Origin: Roseateles noduli
GTDB taxonomy: Bacteria; Pseudomonadota; Gammaproteobacteria; Burkholderiales; Burkholderiaceae_C
Length of the DNA: 64,000 bases
NCBI GenBank assembly: GCA_002205125.1
Contig: NIOE01000006.1
Span: 186,001 to 250,000 of the forward strand
Direction: 5' to 3'
The notes beneath the pieces were generated by a model. That model had not been told where the DNA came from. It saw only the letters and a program-made list of their open reading frames with translations, and searched no databases. Below are positions 18,250 through 26,490 of the stretch, in pieces. How positions within the stretch are numbered: position 1 is the stretch's first letter; each line of letters opens with the position of its first letter. The position numbers and the translations under genes are program-made.

Positions 18250-20514
18250 TCAGGGCTTCACGCGCCAGGCGCGCATCACCGCGCTGGAGCGCTTGAGCGT
18301 GCGCAGCGCGTCGGCCAGATGCAACCGGTCGCGCACCGCCAGCAACAGCGTCATCTCGGCCGTCTCGCGCTGCTGCGAGTCGTCGCTCATGGCGATGTGG
18401 GTGATGTCGGCCTCCGCGCTGCTGACCGCGGTCGCGATCTGCGCCAGCACGCCCTTGCCGTTGCGCATCAGCACGCCGACTTCCGCCTCGAAGCTGCGGC
18501 TCAGTTCCTCGCCCCAGCCCACGGCGATCCAGTGCTCGCTGTCGCGCTGGAACAGGCGTCGTCCGACCGAGCATTCGGCCGTGTGCACCACCAGCCCCTC
18601 GCCGCGGCCCAGGTAGCCCTTGATGTCGTCGCCGGGAATCGGCCGGCAGCAGGTGGCCAGCCGGACAGAGGCGCCCTCGCTGCCGTCGATCAGTACCTGG
18701 CCCTGCGACGGCGCGTCGTCGGTGGCGAACCGGCCCATCGTCAGCAGCACGGCGTCGGGCCGCTGGCCTTGATCGGACAGCGTGCGCGCCAGTTTCTTGG
18801 CGACGATGGTCGCGATCTTGCGTCCGAGTCCGATCTCCACGAGCAGCTCATCCACATGGCGGTTGCCCGCCCAGCGCGCCAGGTCCTGCCACAGCGCGGC
18901 GGCGGTCTCGTCCTCGGGCTGGAGGCTGGGCAGCGCCAGTCCTTCCGCGCGCAGCGCCTGCGCCAGCATCTTGTGGCCGAGCTCGCGCGATTCCTCCTGC
19001 TCGAGATTCTTCAGGAAGTGCCGGATCTTGGAGCGCGCCCGCCCGGTGCGCACGAAGCTCAGCCAGGCCGGATTCGGCCGCGCGCCGGCGGCGGTGACCA
19101 CTTCGATCACGTCCCCGCTGCGCAGTTCGGTGCGCAGCGGCACCGGCTCGCCGTTGACCTTCGCGGCGACGCAATGGTCGCCCACGTCCGAGTGGATCGC
19201 GTAGGCGAAATCCACCGGCGTCGCACCCTTGGGCAGCGCCATGATCTTGGACTTCGGCGTGAACACGTAGACCGCGTCGGGGAACAGGTCGATCTTGACG
19301 TGCTCCAGGAACTCGGTCGCGTCGCGGGTCTCGTCCTGGATGTCCAGCAGCGACTGCAGCCAGCGCGAGCCCAGCTGCTGCGCACCCTTGGCGTCGCCCT
19401 TGCTCTTGTACAGCCAGTGCGCGGCCACGCCCTTCTCGGCGACCATGTGCATGGCCTCGGTGCGCATCTGGAATTCCACCGGCGTGCCCAGCGGGCTCAC
19501 CAGCGTGGTGTGCAGCGACTGGTAGCCGTTGGGCTTGGGAATGGCGACGTAGTCCTTGAAGCGGCCCGGCTGCGGTTTGTAGAGCTGGTGCAGCACGCCC
19601 AGCGACCAGTAGCACTGCGGCAGGTCCTGCACGATGACGCGGAAGCCGAAGATGTCGCTCACCTGCGCGAAGCTCAGGTGCTTCTCTCTCATCTTCTTGT
19701 AGATGCTGAACAGCGTCTTCTCGCGGCCCTGGATCTCCACGCGCAGGTTGGCCTCGGAGAAGGCCTTCTGCACGTCGCGTTCGATGCGTGACACCAGGTC
19801 GCGCCGATGACCGCGGGCCTTGGTCACCGCCTTGGCCAGCGCGCCGTGGCGCCACGGGTGGATGTACTGGAACGAGAGTTCCTGCAGCTCGCGGTAGATC
19901 TCGTTGAGCCCGAGCCGGTGGGCGATCGGCGCGTAGATGTCCAGCGTCTCCCGGGCGATGCGCCGGCGCTTGTCGAACGCCATGTGCTGCATCGTCCGCA
20001 TGTTGTGCAGGCGGTCGGCCAGCTTGATCAGGATGACGCGGACGTCCCGTGCCATCGCCAGCAGCATCTTGCGGAAGCTCTCCGCCTGGGATTCCTCGCG
20101 GGTCGAGAACTGCAGCTTGTCCAGCTTGGTCAGGCCGTCGACCAGTTCGGCGGTCGGCGCCTCGAAGCGCTCGATCAGCTCGGTCTTGGTGACGCCGCAG
20201 TCCTCCATCGCGTCATGCATCAGCGCGGCCATGATGGCCTGCGCGTCCAGGCGCCAGTCGGCGCACAGGCCCGCCACGGCGATCGGATGGGTGATGTAGG
20301 GTTCCCCGCTGGCTCGGAACTGCCCCAGATGGGCTTCGTCCGCGAACTTGTAGGCCTCCCGGATGCGCTTGACGTCCGCCTTGGGCAGGTAGTGCAGACG
20401 ATCGACGAGGGCGTCGAACGACGACGCCTCGGCGGCGGTGTCCGGCGCGGCCTTGGGGCCGGCCAGGCCGGTCAGGCCAGGAATGTGAGCGGTTGCGAAG
20501 GAGCGGAGACCCAT
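18250..20514 (-). CDS. spoT: Bifunctional (p)ppGpp synthetase/hydrolase (SpoT/Rsh)
   Basis: Makes and degrades the stringent-response alarmones ppGpp and pppGpp. In the 754-residue protein the HD hydrolase domain is intact (H76, then H100-D101 and E104-D105 in HDAMED, plus LADRLHNMRT). The synthetase domain has the RFKDYIA-like block RFKDYVAIPKPNGYQSLHT and the catalytic E347 in VEFQMRT, so both activities are expected. The C-terminus carries the TGS domain (VYVFTPKSKIMALPKG, DFAYAIHSDVG) and an ACT domain near the end. I chose the ATG at 20512-20514; longer in-frame starts reach into the divergent gene's promoter. Its stop lies directly against the convergent greB stop. Confidence 0.96.
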   Translation of the reverse strand: MGLRSFATAHIPGLTGLAGPKAAPDTAAEASSFDALVDRLHYLPKADVKRIREAYKFADEAHLGQFRASGEPYITHPIAVAGLCADWRLDAQAIMAALMHDAMEDCGVTKTELIERFEAPTAELVDGLTKLDKLQFSTREESQAESFRKMLLAMARDVRVILIKLADRLHNMRTMQHMAFDKRRRIARETLDIYAPIAHRLGLNEIYRELQELSFQYIHPWRHGALAKAVTKARGHRRDLVSRIERDVQKAFSEANLRVEIQGREKTLFSIYKKMREKHLSFAQVSDIFGFRVIVQDLPQCYWSLGVLHQLYKPQPGRFKDYVAIPKPNGYQSLHTTLVSPLGTPVEFQMRTEAMHMVAEKGVAAHWLYKSKGDAKGAQQLGSRWLQSLLDIQDETRDATEFLEHVKIDLFPDAVYVFTPKSKIMALPKGATPVDFAYAIHSDVGDHCVAAKVNGEPVPLRTELRSGDVIEVVTAAGARPNPAWLSFVRTGRARSKIRHFLKNLEQEESRELGHKMLAQALRAEGLALPSLQPEDETAAALWQDLARWAGNRHVDELLVEIGLGRKIATIVAKKLARTLSDQGQRPDAVLLTMGRFATDDAPSQGQVLIDGSEGASVRLATCCRPIPGDDIKGYLGRGEGLVVHTAECSVGRRLFQRDSEHWIAVGWGEELSRSFEAEVGVLMRNGKGVLAQIATAVSSAEADITHIAMSDDSQQRETAEMTLLLAVRDRLHLADALRTLKRSSAVMRAWRVKP

Positions 20515-20640
20515 GCGGTGCAATTTAACCGATGGCGGGAGGGGTTTCCGGCGAGTGGACTTGCCGCCTCGACCCCCCTTCAGGCCCGGGTTTAGGGGTT
20601 TGTCCCTATCAAGAAAGTGCGAAAGCTGCGGATCGAGGCC

Positions 20641-20667
20641 TAAAGTCCGGAGATCGCCCGCCGATAA
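20641..20667 (+). promoter_or_regulatory. Consensus sigma-28 (FliA) flagellar promoter
   Basis: TAAA (20641-20644), a 15-base spacer and GCCGATAA (20660-20667) match the enterobacterial FliA consensus at every position. It lies in the divergent region between spoT and the EF-hand gene, pointing at the latter, with a predicted leader of about 85 bases. A second, weaker arrangement (TCAA, 15 bases, GCGGATCG) sits just upstream at about 20608-20634. Confidence 0.8.
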
Positions 20668-20761
20668 ACCGAACATGCCCTGGAAGGGCGATGGCCCGGG
20701 ACCCGTCCCGGTCCCGGCATCCGCTGGCCGAAATGTGCGGACACCTCGCGGGAGGCTCGCC

Positions 20762-21394
20762 ATGATTCCTGTTTCCAACAACACAACGACCTTGAACGGT
20801 CCCGGTGCGACCACCGGGCAGTCGGCGCGCGTGCGTGAAGCCGGCGTGGACGATTCGTCGACGGCATCGCCGGTCGAAGCCTCCGCCGTGGTGAGCCTGT
20901 CGCCGCAGGCGGCGAGTCTGGCCGCGTCCACCCTGACCAGCGCTTCGGCGCCCGTCCAGTCGGCCACCGGACCCGCCGTGGCGGTGCGCACGGCGACGGC
21001 CGAGCCCGTCACCGCCACGCCCGCCGCGCCGGCCGCCCAACTGGCGGCGGCACAGGCACCCGCCCCCGCACCTGCGCCCGCACCCGCGCCGGTTGTTCCC
21101 GCGCCCGCCAGCCCCGCGACGGTGACGGCGCAAAGCACCTCCTTCCAGCCCTCGAATGCCCGCGCGGCCGTGGTGTCCACGGAAGAGAAGTTCCCCGCGC
21201 CCATCAGTCTCGTGCCCAACCTGGTCTACGCGGAGGCCGACTCCGACCAGAACGGCGTCATCTCGCCGTCGGAGCGCCGCTCGTACGACGTTCTGCACCC
21301 CACGCTGGGCCAGCGCCCGGCGGACGTGCCGCCCAAGCGCGTCGTGGACGCCGAACTGCGCGAATACGCGTCGATCGCCAAGAACCAGTTCTGA
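20762..21394 (+). CDS. Ala/Pro-rich protein with one EF-hand-like loop, predicted FliA regulon member
   Basis: A 210-residue protein with no recognised family over its full length. A GGGAGG ribosome-binding site sits 8 bases before the ATG. There is no signal peptide. Residues 1-100 are Ser/Thr/Ala/Val-rich, and residues about 100-125 are an Ala-Pro repeat (APAPAPAPAPVVPAPASPA). The C-terminal part contains an EF-hand-type calcium loop, ADSDQNGVISPSE (about 160-172), with the DxDxNGxI...E pattern. A consensus sigma-28 promoter lies 95 bases upstream, so expression with late flagellar genes is predicted. Plausible roles are a secreted flagellar-associated or calcium-responsive factor; this is inference only. 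Confidence 0.8.
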   Translation: MIPVSNNTTTLNGPGATTGQSARVREAGVDDSSTASPVEASAVVSLSPQAASLAASTLTSASAPVQSATGPAVAVRTATAEPVTATPAAPAAQLAAAQAPAPAPAPAPAPVVPAPASPATVTAQSTSFQPSNARAAVVSTEEKFPAPISLVPNLVYAEADSDQNGVISPSERRSYDVLHPTLGQRPADVPPKRVVDAELREYASIAKNQF

Positions 21395-21581
21395 AGCCGT
21401 TGGGCCGGGCGATCGCCCCGACGGGCCCGACTTCGGCCGATATCACCCGATGGGGGGATCCGGGACGGACTCCCCCCCTTCCGAGGGCCCTCCTCAGTTG
21501 GGTATGCAGCGCGCGATCCAGCGCGCAAAGTGGACTCCATCGCGGCTCCGGATGAGCTGCCTGTCGTTGAAGGAGTCAGCC

Positions 21582-21836
21582 ATGCACTTCGCCGAGATCG
21601 AGACCGGGGACTACCGCATCTACGCCGGCGCGATCGAGCGCCCCCGCCAGTTCGGCTACGTGGCGGCGGTCGTCGTGGTGCGGACCAGCTTCAACGAGGC
21701 GATGAACAAGCGCGAGGCGTTCCGGGACGAGAACCTCGCCGGCGGCTACGGCTGGGCGACGCCGGCGGAGGCGTTGCGTTTCGCCATCAATGCCGGCAAG
21801 GAAGCCGTGATGTGCCGGATCGGCATGTACGCATGA
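21582..21836 (+). CDS. Small conserved-looking hypothetical protein
   Basis: An 84-residue protein preceded by a strong AAGGAG ribosome-binding site. It reads as a compact mixed alpha/beta domain: IETGDYRIYAGAIE, a hydrophobic strand VAAVVVVRTSF, then NLAGGYGWATPAEALRFAINAGKEAVMCRIG. There is no signal peptide or membrane segment, and I recognise no family. It lies between the EF-hand gene and the second LytS/LytTR pair. A further ORF overlaps its stop as ATGA at 21833 and runs into the kinase gene, but that ORF is doubtful. Confidence 0.7.
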   Translation: MHFAEIETGDYRIYAGAIERPRQFGYVAAVVVVRTSFNEAMNKREAFRDENLAGGYGWATPAEALRFAINAGKEAVMCRIGMYA

Positions 21837-22050
21837 GGGTCGCGACGCACTCAGGCGGCATGACTGAAGCCCCCAAGTTCCAGGACGACCTGTCCGACGA
21901 CGACCTGGACGACCTGTTCGAGGATTTCCTCGCCACGCTGCCACGGGTGGGCGCGCCGGTTGTCGTGGCTCAAGCGGCTCATCCCGTGCTTCGTCGCGTG
22001 AGCGCCCGCCCGCGCTTGGATCGTCGTGCCCGGCCCGTTATCGTGCGGGC

Positions 22051-23142
22051 ATGTCGACCCCGGTCCTCCCCGTCAGCCCGATCGAGCCCCCGCATCCGGC
22101 CTGGCACGGTTTCGTCTCCTACCTGACGCCGCAGCGCGTCCTGCTGGCGCTTGCGCTGGCCACCGTCTTCGCGCTGGCGCTGCAGCCGATCTTCATCACG
22201 CCGTTCCCGGTCCTGCTGGGGCGGACGATGTTCGTGGGCATGCTGGCGCTGCTGGCCTTCTCGGCGGCGGGGCAATGGCCGCGGCGGCTGCCCAGCTGGT
22301 GGGCCCGCTGGCTGTTCCAGGTCGTGGTGGTCGCCGCGGCGGTGCCGCTGGCCACGCTGGCCGTGTACATGGTCGCCGTCGGCGGCGACTTCTCCAGCTT
22401 TGTCGAGTCCGAGTCCAGGATGCTCGGCTTCCTCTGGATCGCGGGCTCGGGCCTGGTCGTCGGCCCCTTGCTGGCGATGGGGGCGCTCTATCGGCAGCGC
22501 GACGCGGAAGCCCGCAACCAGGCGCTCAGTTTCGAACTTGAACGCAGCGAACTGGAGCGGCAGGCCCTGGATGCCCGCCTGCGGCTGCTCCAGGCGCAGG
22601 TCGAGCCGCATTTCCTGTTCAACACGCTGGCCAACGTCCGCGCGCTGGTGGAGACCGGTTCACCCCAGGCCGCGCCCGTGCTGAGGAGCCTGATCGCCTA
22701 TCTGCGCGCCGCCATGCCGAGGCTGCAGGGCGATACCACGGCGCTGTCGGACGAGGTGGCGCTGGTGCGCGCCTACCTCGAACTGATGCACCTGCGCATG
22801 CCGGACCGACTGGATTACCAGGTCGACCTGCCGCCCGAGCTCGACAGCCTGCGCTTCCCGCCGATGGCCCTGCTGACGCTGGTCGAGAACGCCGTGCGGC
22901 ACGGCATCGATCCGAGCGAGGAGGGCGGCCGCATCGAGGTCGGCGGCGCGCTGCACGACGGGCAGGTGCGCCTGTGGGTCAGCGATACCGGCGTCGGCAT
23001 GACGCAGAGCATGGGCAGCGGCACCGGGCTGCGCAACCTGCGCGAACGGCTGACGCTGTTCTACGGCCTGGGCGCTGCCTTGGCGCTCACCGAGAACCTG
23101 CCCCACGGCCTGCGCGCCGAAGTGCGCTTCACCCCGCAATGA
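22051..23142 (+). CDS. LytS-type sensor histidine kinase
   Basis: A 363-residue membrane kinase (PF06580 class). Four hydrophobic segments lie at about 28-50, 57-73, 86-110 and 125-146. A coiled linker rich in Glu/Arg (150-178) leads to the phospho-acceptor block [12 protein letters not shown] with His187. The HATPase region has [10 protein letters not shown] and VSDTGVGMT followed by the Gly-rich GSGTGLRNLRERL. The response regulator gene begins 1 base after its stop, so the pair is translationally linked. It is a paralogue of the pair at 5431-7525. The input signal is unknown. Confidence 0.92.
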   Translation: MSTPVLPVSPIEPPHPAWHGFVSYLTPQRVLLALALATVFALALQPIFITPFPVLLGRTMFVGMLALLAFSAAGQWPRRLPSWWARWLFQVVVVAAAVPLATLAVYMVAVGGDFSSFVESESRMLGFLWIAGSGLVVGPLLAMGALYRQRDAEARNQALSFELERSELERQALDARLRLLQAQVEPHFLFNTLANVRALVETGSPQAAPVLRSLIAYLRAAMPRLQGDTTALSDEVALVRAYLELMHLRMPDRLDYQVDLPPELDSLRFPPMALLTLVENAVRHGIDPSEEGGRIEVGGALHDGQVRLWVSDTGVGMTQSMGSGTGLRNLRERLTLFYGLGAALALTENLPHGLRAEVRFTPQ

Positions 23143-23143
23143 C

Positions 23144-23977
23144 ATGAGCCTGCCCTCATCCGCTCCCACCGCCCTGATCGCCGATGACGAACCGCTGCTG
23201 CGCGACAGCCTGCAGCGCAGCCTCGGTCTGCTGTGGCCGGAACTGCGCGTCGTCGCACAGGCGCGCAACGGACGCGAGGCGGTCGAGATGTTCGAGGTCC
23301 ACCGGCCCGACATCGCCTTCCTGGACGTCCACATGCCGGGCCTGAACGGGATGGAGGCCGCGCGGCAGATCGCGCGCCAGGCCCACGTCGTGTTCGTCAC
23401 CGCCTTCGAGGAATACGCCTTGCAGGCTTTCGAGCGCGGCGCGATCGACTACCTCGTCAAGCCGGTCGACGAAGTCCGGCTGGCCGACACGGTCGGTCGG
23501 CTGAAGGAGCGCCTGGCCGAACGGCCGCGGCATCCACGCGGCGAGGGCAGTCAGGCGGCGCTGGAAGCCGTCATCGACGAACTCGCCCGCCGCATGGCCC
23601 GCCCGCCGGGCGCGTCCACGTCGGCGGCCGGCGGCCTCGCGACGGACACCGGGCCGCTGCAGTGGATACGCGCGTCGGTCGGCTCGACCTTGAAGCTGAT
23701 CCCCGTCGACGAGATCCTCTTCCTGCGTTCGGACGAGAAGTACACGCTGGTCGTCACCGCCGAGGGAGAGGCGCTCATCCGCACGCCGATCCGCGAGTTG
23801 ATCGAGCGGCTCGACGCCCAGCGTTTCGTGCAGGTGCATCGTTCGGTGGTGGTGAACCTGCACGCGATCAGCCACGTCACGCGCGGGCCCAACGAGACCG
23901 CGGATCTCCACCTGAAGGCGCGGCCGGAGGTCCTGCCGGTCAGCCGCAGCTACCTGCACCTGTTCCGGCAGATGTGA
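23144..23977 (+). CDS. LytTR-family response regulator
   Basis: A 277-residue partner of the preceding kinase. The receiver domain has D14-D15, the phospho-acceptor D61 (AFLDVHMPGLNG) and the IDYLVKP Lys loop. The C-terminal LytTR DNA-binding domain (about 175-275) has VDEILFLRSDEKYTLV and RFVQVHRSVVVNL. It ends before the convergent small membrane gene at 24029. The target genes are not evident. Confidence 0.93.
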   Translation: MSLPSSAPTALIADDEPLLRDSLQRSLGLLWPELRVVAQARNGREAVEMFEVHRPDIAFLDVHMPGLNGMEAARQIARQAHVVFVTAFEEYALQAFERGAIDYLVKPVDEVRLADTVGRLKERLAERPRHPRGEGSQAALEAVIDELARRMARPPGASTSAAGGLATDTGPLQWIRASVGSTLKLIPVDEILFLRSDEKYTLVVTAEGEALIRTPIRELIERLDAQRFVQVHRSVVVNLHAISHVTRGPNETADLHLKARPEVLPVSRSYLHLFRQM

Positions 23978-24028
23978 AACGGACCGCGGGAGAAACCGGC
24001 GTCGCCGGTCCCGGGGCGCCTGCGATGC

Positions 24029-24310
24029 TCAGCGCGTCGGCTGCGCCTTTTCCAGCGGCTGAGGCGCCGCCGGCAGCGGCACCTGCTGGGTCTTGCCTTG
24101 CACGACGACCGGCTCCAGCTGCCACATCGGCGCGGCGACGTTGACCATCTGCACGACGGCCATCACGGCCACCGCAATGATCGCGAGCATCAACGCCGTG
24201 TGCATCGCGCCGTCGGAGAAACGGTGCATCTCGCGCTCATCGTTGGCCGACGGCTTGTGCCGTGCCAGTGCGCGCCAGCCGTTCCACGCCTGGGAGAGTC
24301 GGGTGTCCAT
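24029..24310 (-). CDS. Small single-pass membrane protein, unknown
   Basis: A 93-residue protein with a good AGGAG ribosome-binding site. Residues 1-34 are a basic cytoplasmic segment, a single transmembrane helix spans about 36-58 (TALMLAIIAVAVMAVVQMV), and a short Pro/Gln-rich tail follows. No known family is recognised. It stands alone, convergent with the LytTR gene and downstream of the aminopeptidase terminator. Confidence 0.65.
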   Translation of the reverse strand: MDTRLSQAWNGWRALARHKPSANDEREMHRFSDGAMHTALMLAIIAVAVMAVVQMVNVAAPMWQLEPVVVQGKTQQVPLPAAPQPLEKAQPTR

Positions 24311-24385
24311 GTCTCTGCTCCTCGTCGACCACCTGCAACAAGTCTAGGTCGCACCCCGGAGCGCTTCCAGCGAGGCCGGACGTAA

Positions 24386-24410
24386 AAAAGCGCGGCTCAG
24401 CCGCGCTTTT
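24386..24410 (-). terminator. Rho-independent terminator of the aminopeptidase gene
   Basis: An 11-bp perfect stem, GCCGCGCTTTT with its complement, encloses a 3-base loop. On the minus strand it ends in a run of T (complement of AAAAAA at 24384-24389). It sits 31 bases after the stop of the 24441-26258 gene. Confidence 0.88.
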
Positions 24411-24440
24411 CCGCAGTCCGTCGCAGGGACGGTAGGCGCA

Positions 24441-26258
24441 TCAACGATGCAGCGCTTCCGTGCGGGTGTTCAGCCAGGCCAGCGCCTCGCCGTCGACCAG
24501 CGGCGCCAGACGGCGGCGCACCTCGGCGTGATACGCGTTCAGCCAGGCGAGCTCCTCTTCCGACAGCAGGCCCACCGCGATGCAGCGCGTGTCGATCGGG
24601 CACAGCGTCAGCGTCTCGAAGGCCAGCATCTCGCCGAACTGCCCCTTTTCGGGGGTGTCGAGACCGACGTTCAGCACCAGGTTTTCGATCCGCACCCCCC
24701 ATTGGCCGGGGCGGTACAGGCCGGGCTCGATCGACGTGATCATGCCGGGCTCCATCGCCATGTTCGCGTCCGGAACGGCCTTCGAAATGCTCTGCGGGCC
24801 CTCGTGCACGTTCATGAAGTAGCCGACGCCGTGGCCGGTGCCGTGGCCGTAGTCCAGACCGTGGGCCCACAGCGGCGCGCGGGCGATCGCGTCGAGCATC
24901 GGGCTCAGCGTGCCGCGCGGGAACGCGGTGCGCGACAGCGCGATCGTGCCCTTGAGCACCAGCGTGTAGTCGCGCCTGTGGTCGTCGGTGATGGTGCCGA
25001 TCGGCCAGACGCGGGTGATGTCGGTGGTGCCGCCGAGGTACTGGCCGCCGGAGTCGATCAGCAGCAGGCCGTCGCCGTCGATCGGGGAGAAGGACTCGGG
25101 CGTCGCGCGGTAGTGCGGCATCGCCCCGTTGGCGTTGAAGCCGGCGATGGTCGAGAACGACAGGCCGACGAAGCCCGGGCGCTTCGCGCGTTCGGCGGTC
25201 AGGCGCTCGTCGATGGTGAGTTCGGAGATCGCCTCGCCGCGCGCCATCGCCGCCTCGAACCAGGCGTAGAACGCGCACATCGCGGCGCCGTCCTGTTCCA
25301 TGGCCTGGCGGATGAACTGGGCTTCCTCGGCGTTCTTGCGGCTCTTCAGCAGCGTGCTGGGGTTGATGGCTTCAACGACGGTTGCCGACGCCGGCAGCGC
25401 CTCGCGCAGGCCGAGCGTCACGCGACGCGGGTCGATCAGCACCTTCGCGTCCGCGGGCAGGGCGCTCAGCGTGGCGCGGGCGTCGGCATAGGGGGCGAGA
25501 CGCACGCCGTCGGCCGACAGACGCTGCTCGAGTGCGGCGTCGATCTTGCCGGGCTGCACGAACAGCGTGGCGCCGTTCTTCTCGAGCAGCGCGTGCGCGA
25601 GGAACACCGGGTTGTAGGTCACGTCCGAGCCGCGCAGGTTGAACAGCCAGGCGATGTCGTCGACGCTGGAGATCAGGTGATGCGAGGCACCGTGCTTGGC
25701 CATGCCTTCGCGCACCTGCTGGAGCTTGTCGGCGCGGCTGACGGTGGCTTGCGGCGAGGCGTGTTCGTAGATGGGGGCGTCGGGCAGGCCGGGGCGGTCG
25801 TCCCAGGCCTGATCGATCAGGTCGACGGCGGTGTTGATCAGCACGCCCTTGGCGCCGAGTGCGGCGCGCAGTTGCTGGGCGACGGCGAGTCCGAGGACCT
25901 GCCCGTCGACCACCAGGGTCTGGCCGGTCTGCAGCTTCTCGGCGATCCAGGTGATGTGCTGGCTGGAGGCGCCGTTGGGAATCTTGAAGAGCGAGATGCC
26001 GCTGTCGGCGAGTTCGCGCTCGGCGGATGTCCAGTAGCGGCTGTCGGCGAAGAGTTGGGCGTCGTCGGCGGTGACGACCAGGGTGCCCATGGAGCCGGTG
26101 AAGCCGGAGAAGACTTCGCGCGCTTGCCAGCGTCGTGGCAGGTACTCGGAGAGGTGGGGGTCGGCCGAGGGGACCAGGATGGCGTGGGCGCCGGCGTTGC
26201 GCAGCGCGTCGCGCAGTCTGGAGATGCGCAGCTTGATCTGGGAAAGGCGGGTATCCAT
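24441..26258 (-). CDS. Xaa-Pro aminopeptidase (M24B, long three-domain type)
   Basis: A 605-residue metallo-aminopeptidase that removes N-terminal residues preceding proline. It is of the long, three-domain type seen in eukaryotic cytosolic aminopeptidase P and many proteobacteria, not the 440-residue PepP. Two creatinase-like N-terminal domains (about 1-300) precede the pita-bread catalytic domain, where the metal ligands appear as DSGGQYLGGTTDITR (two Asp), the GHGTGHGVGYFMNVHE His block, the EPGLY Glu, and a last Glu further on. I chose the ATG at 26256-26258 (MDTRLSQIK) over an earlier start because homologues begin there. A strong terminator follows. Confidence 0.94.
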   Translation of the reverse strand: MDTRLSQIKLRISRLRDALRNAGAHAILVPSADPHLSEYLPRRWQAREVFSGFTGSMGTLVVTADDAQLFADSRYWTSAERELADSGISLFKIPNGASSQHITWIAEKLQTGQTLVVDGQVLGLAVAQQLRAALGAKGVLINTAVDLIDQAWDDRPGLPDAPIYEHASPQATVSRADKLQQVREGMAKHGASHHLISSVDDIAWLFNLRGSDVTYNPVFLAHALLEKNGATLFVQPGKIDAALEQRLSADGVRLAPYADARATLSALPADAKVLIDPRRVTLGLREALPASATVVEAINPSTLLKSRKNAEEAQFIRQAMEQDGAAMCAFYAWFEAAMARGEAISELTIDERLTAERAKRPGFVGLSFSTIAGFNANGAMPHYRATPESFSPIDGDGLLLIDSGGQYLGGTTDITRVWPIGTITDDHRRDYTLVLKGTIALSRTAFPRGTLSPMLDAIARAPLWAHGLDYGHGTGHGVGYFMNVHEGPQSISKAVPDANMAMEPGMITSIEPGLYRPGQWGVRIENLVLNVGLDTPEKGQFGEMLAFETLTLCPIDTRCIAVGLLSEEELAWLNAYHAEVRRRLAPLVDGEALAWLNTRTEALHR

Positions 26259-26381
26259 GGCGGGCCTCGGCGGGTTGGCAGGCGGACCGTGGGTGACCGG
26301 ATAGGCCCCCCACATCGAAGTCCCCGAATTGTAGAAGCGACCGTCTCCATCCCTCTAACGAGCGTGCGAGCTCGTGCCGGA

Positions 26382-26484
26382 GCGGGGCGACCAGGCCCCC
26401 TTGACGGAACTTAAGGAGGGAATTTGGAGGCCGGGGCGGCCGACAAAGGAGGGAGATGGAGTCAAGGGGGCCTGGTTGCCCCGC
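26382..26484. repeat. Long inverted repeat, REPIN-like, downstream of kynA
   Basis: Two 24-base arms (26382-26405 and 26461-26484), complementary at 23 of 24 positions, flank a 55-base spacer. The spacer itself contains two copies of GGAGGGA and a small GGCC/GGCC stem. The right arm ends 6 bases before the kynA stop codon. No T-run follows, so it is not a standard terminator. The layout of paired inverted arms with a short spacer resembles REP doublets (REPINs). Confidence 0.8.
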
Positions 26485-26490
26485 GAGCGC

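Noticed and set aside
21436-21443. GCCGATAT resembling a second sigma-28 -10 element before the 21582 gene
   Set aside because: The position 15 bases upstream reads CCCG instead of TAAA, so no -35 element is present.
21833-22126. Acidic ORF with ATGA overlap, running into the LytS gene
   Set aside because: Its second half is the out-of-frame start of the kinase gene and looks like shadow sequence; not listed as a CDS, only flagged as a finding.
23995-24009. ACCGGC/GCCGGT hairpin between the LytTR gene and the small membrane gene as a terminator
   Set aside because: Short stem, no T-run in either direction; such stems arise often at this GC content.
24289-26258. Two adjacent genes both encode the N-terminus MDTRLSQ (24310 and 26258)
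   Set aside because: Codons differ, the rest of the proteins are unrelated and no flanking DNA similarity is seen; taken as coincidence.
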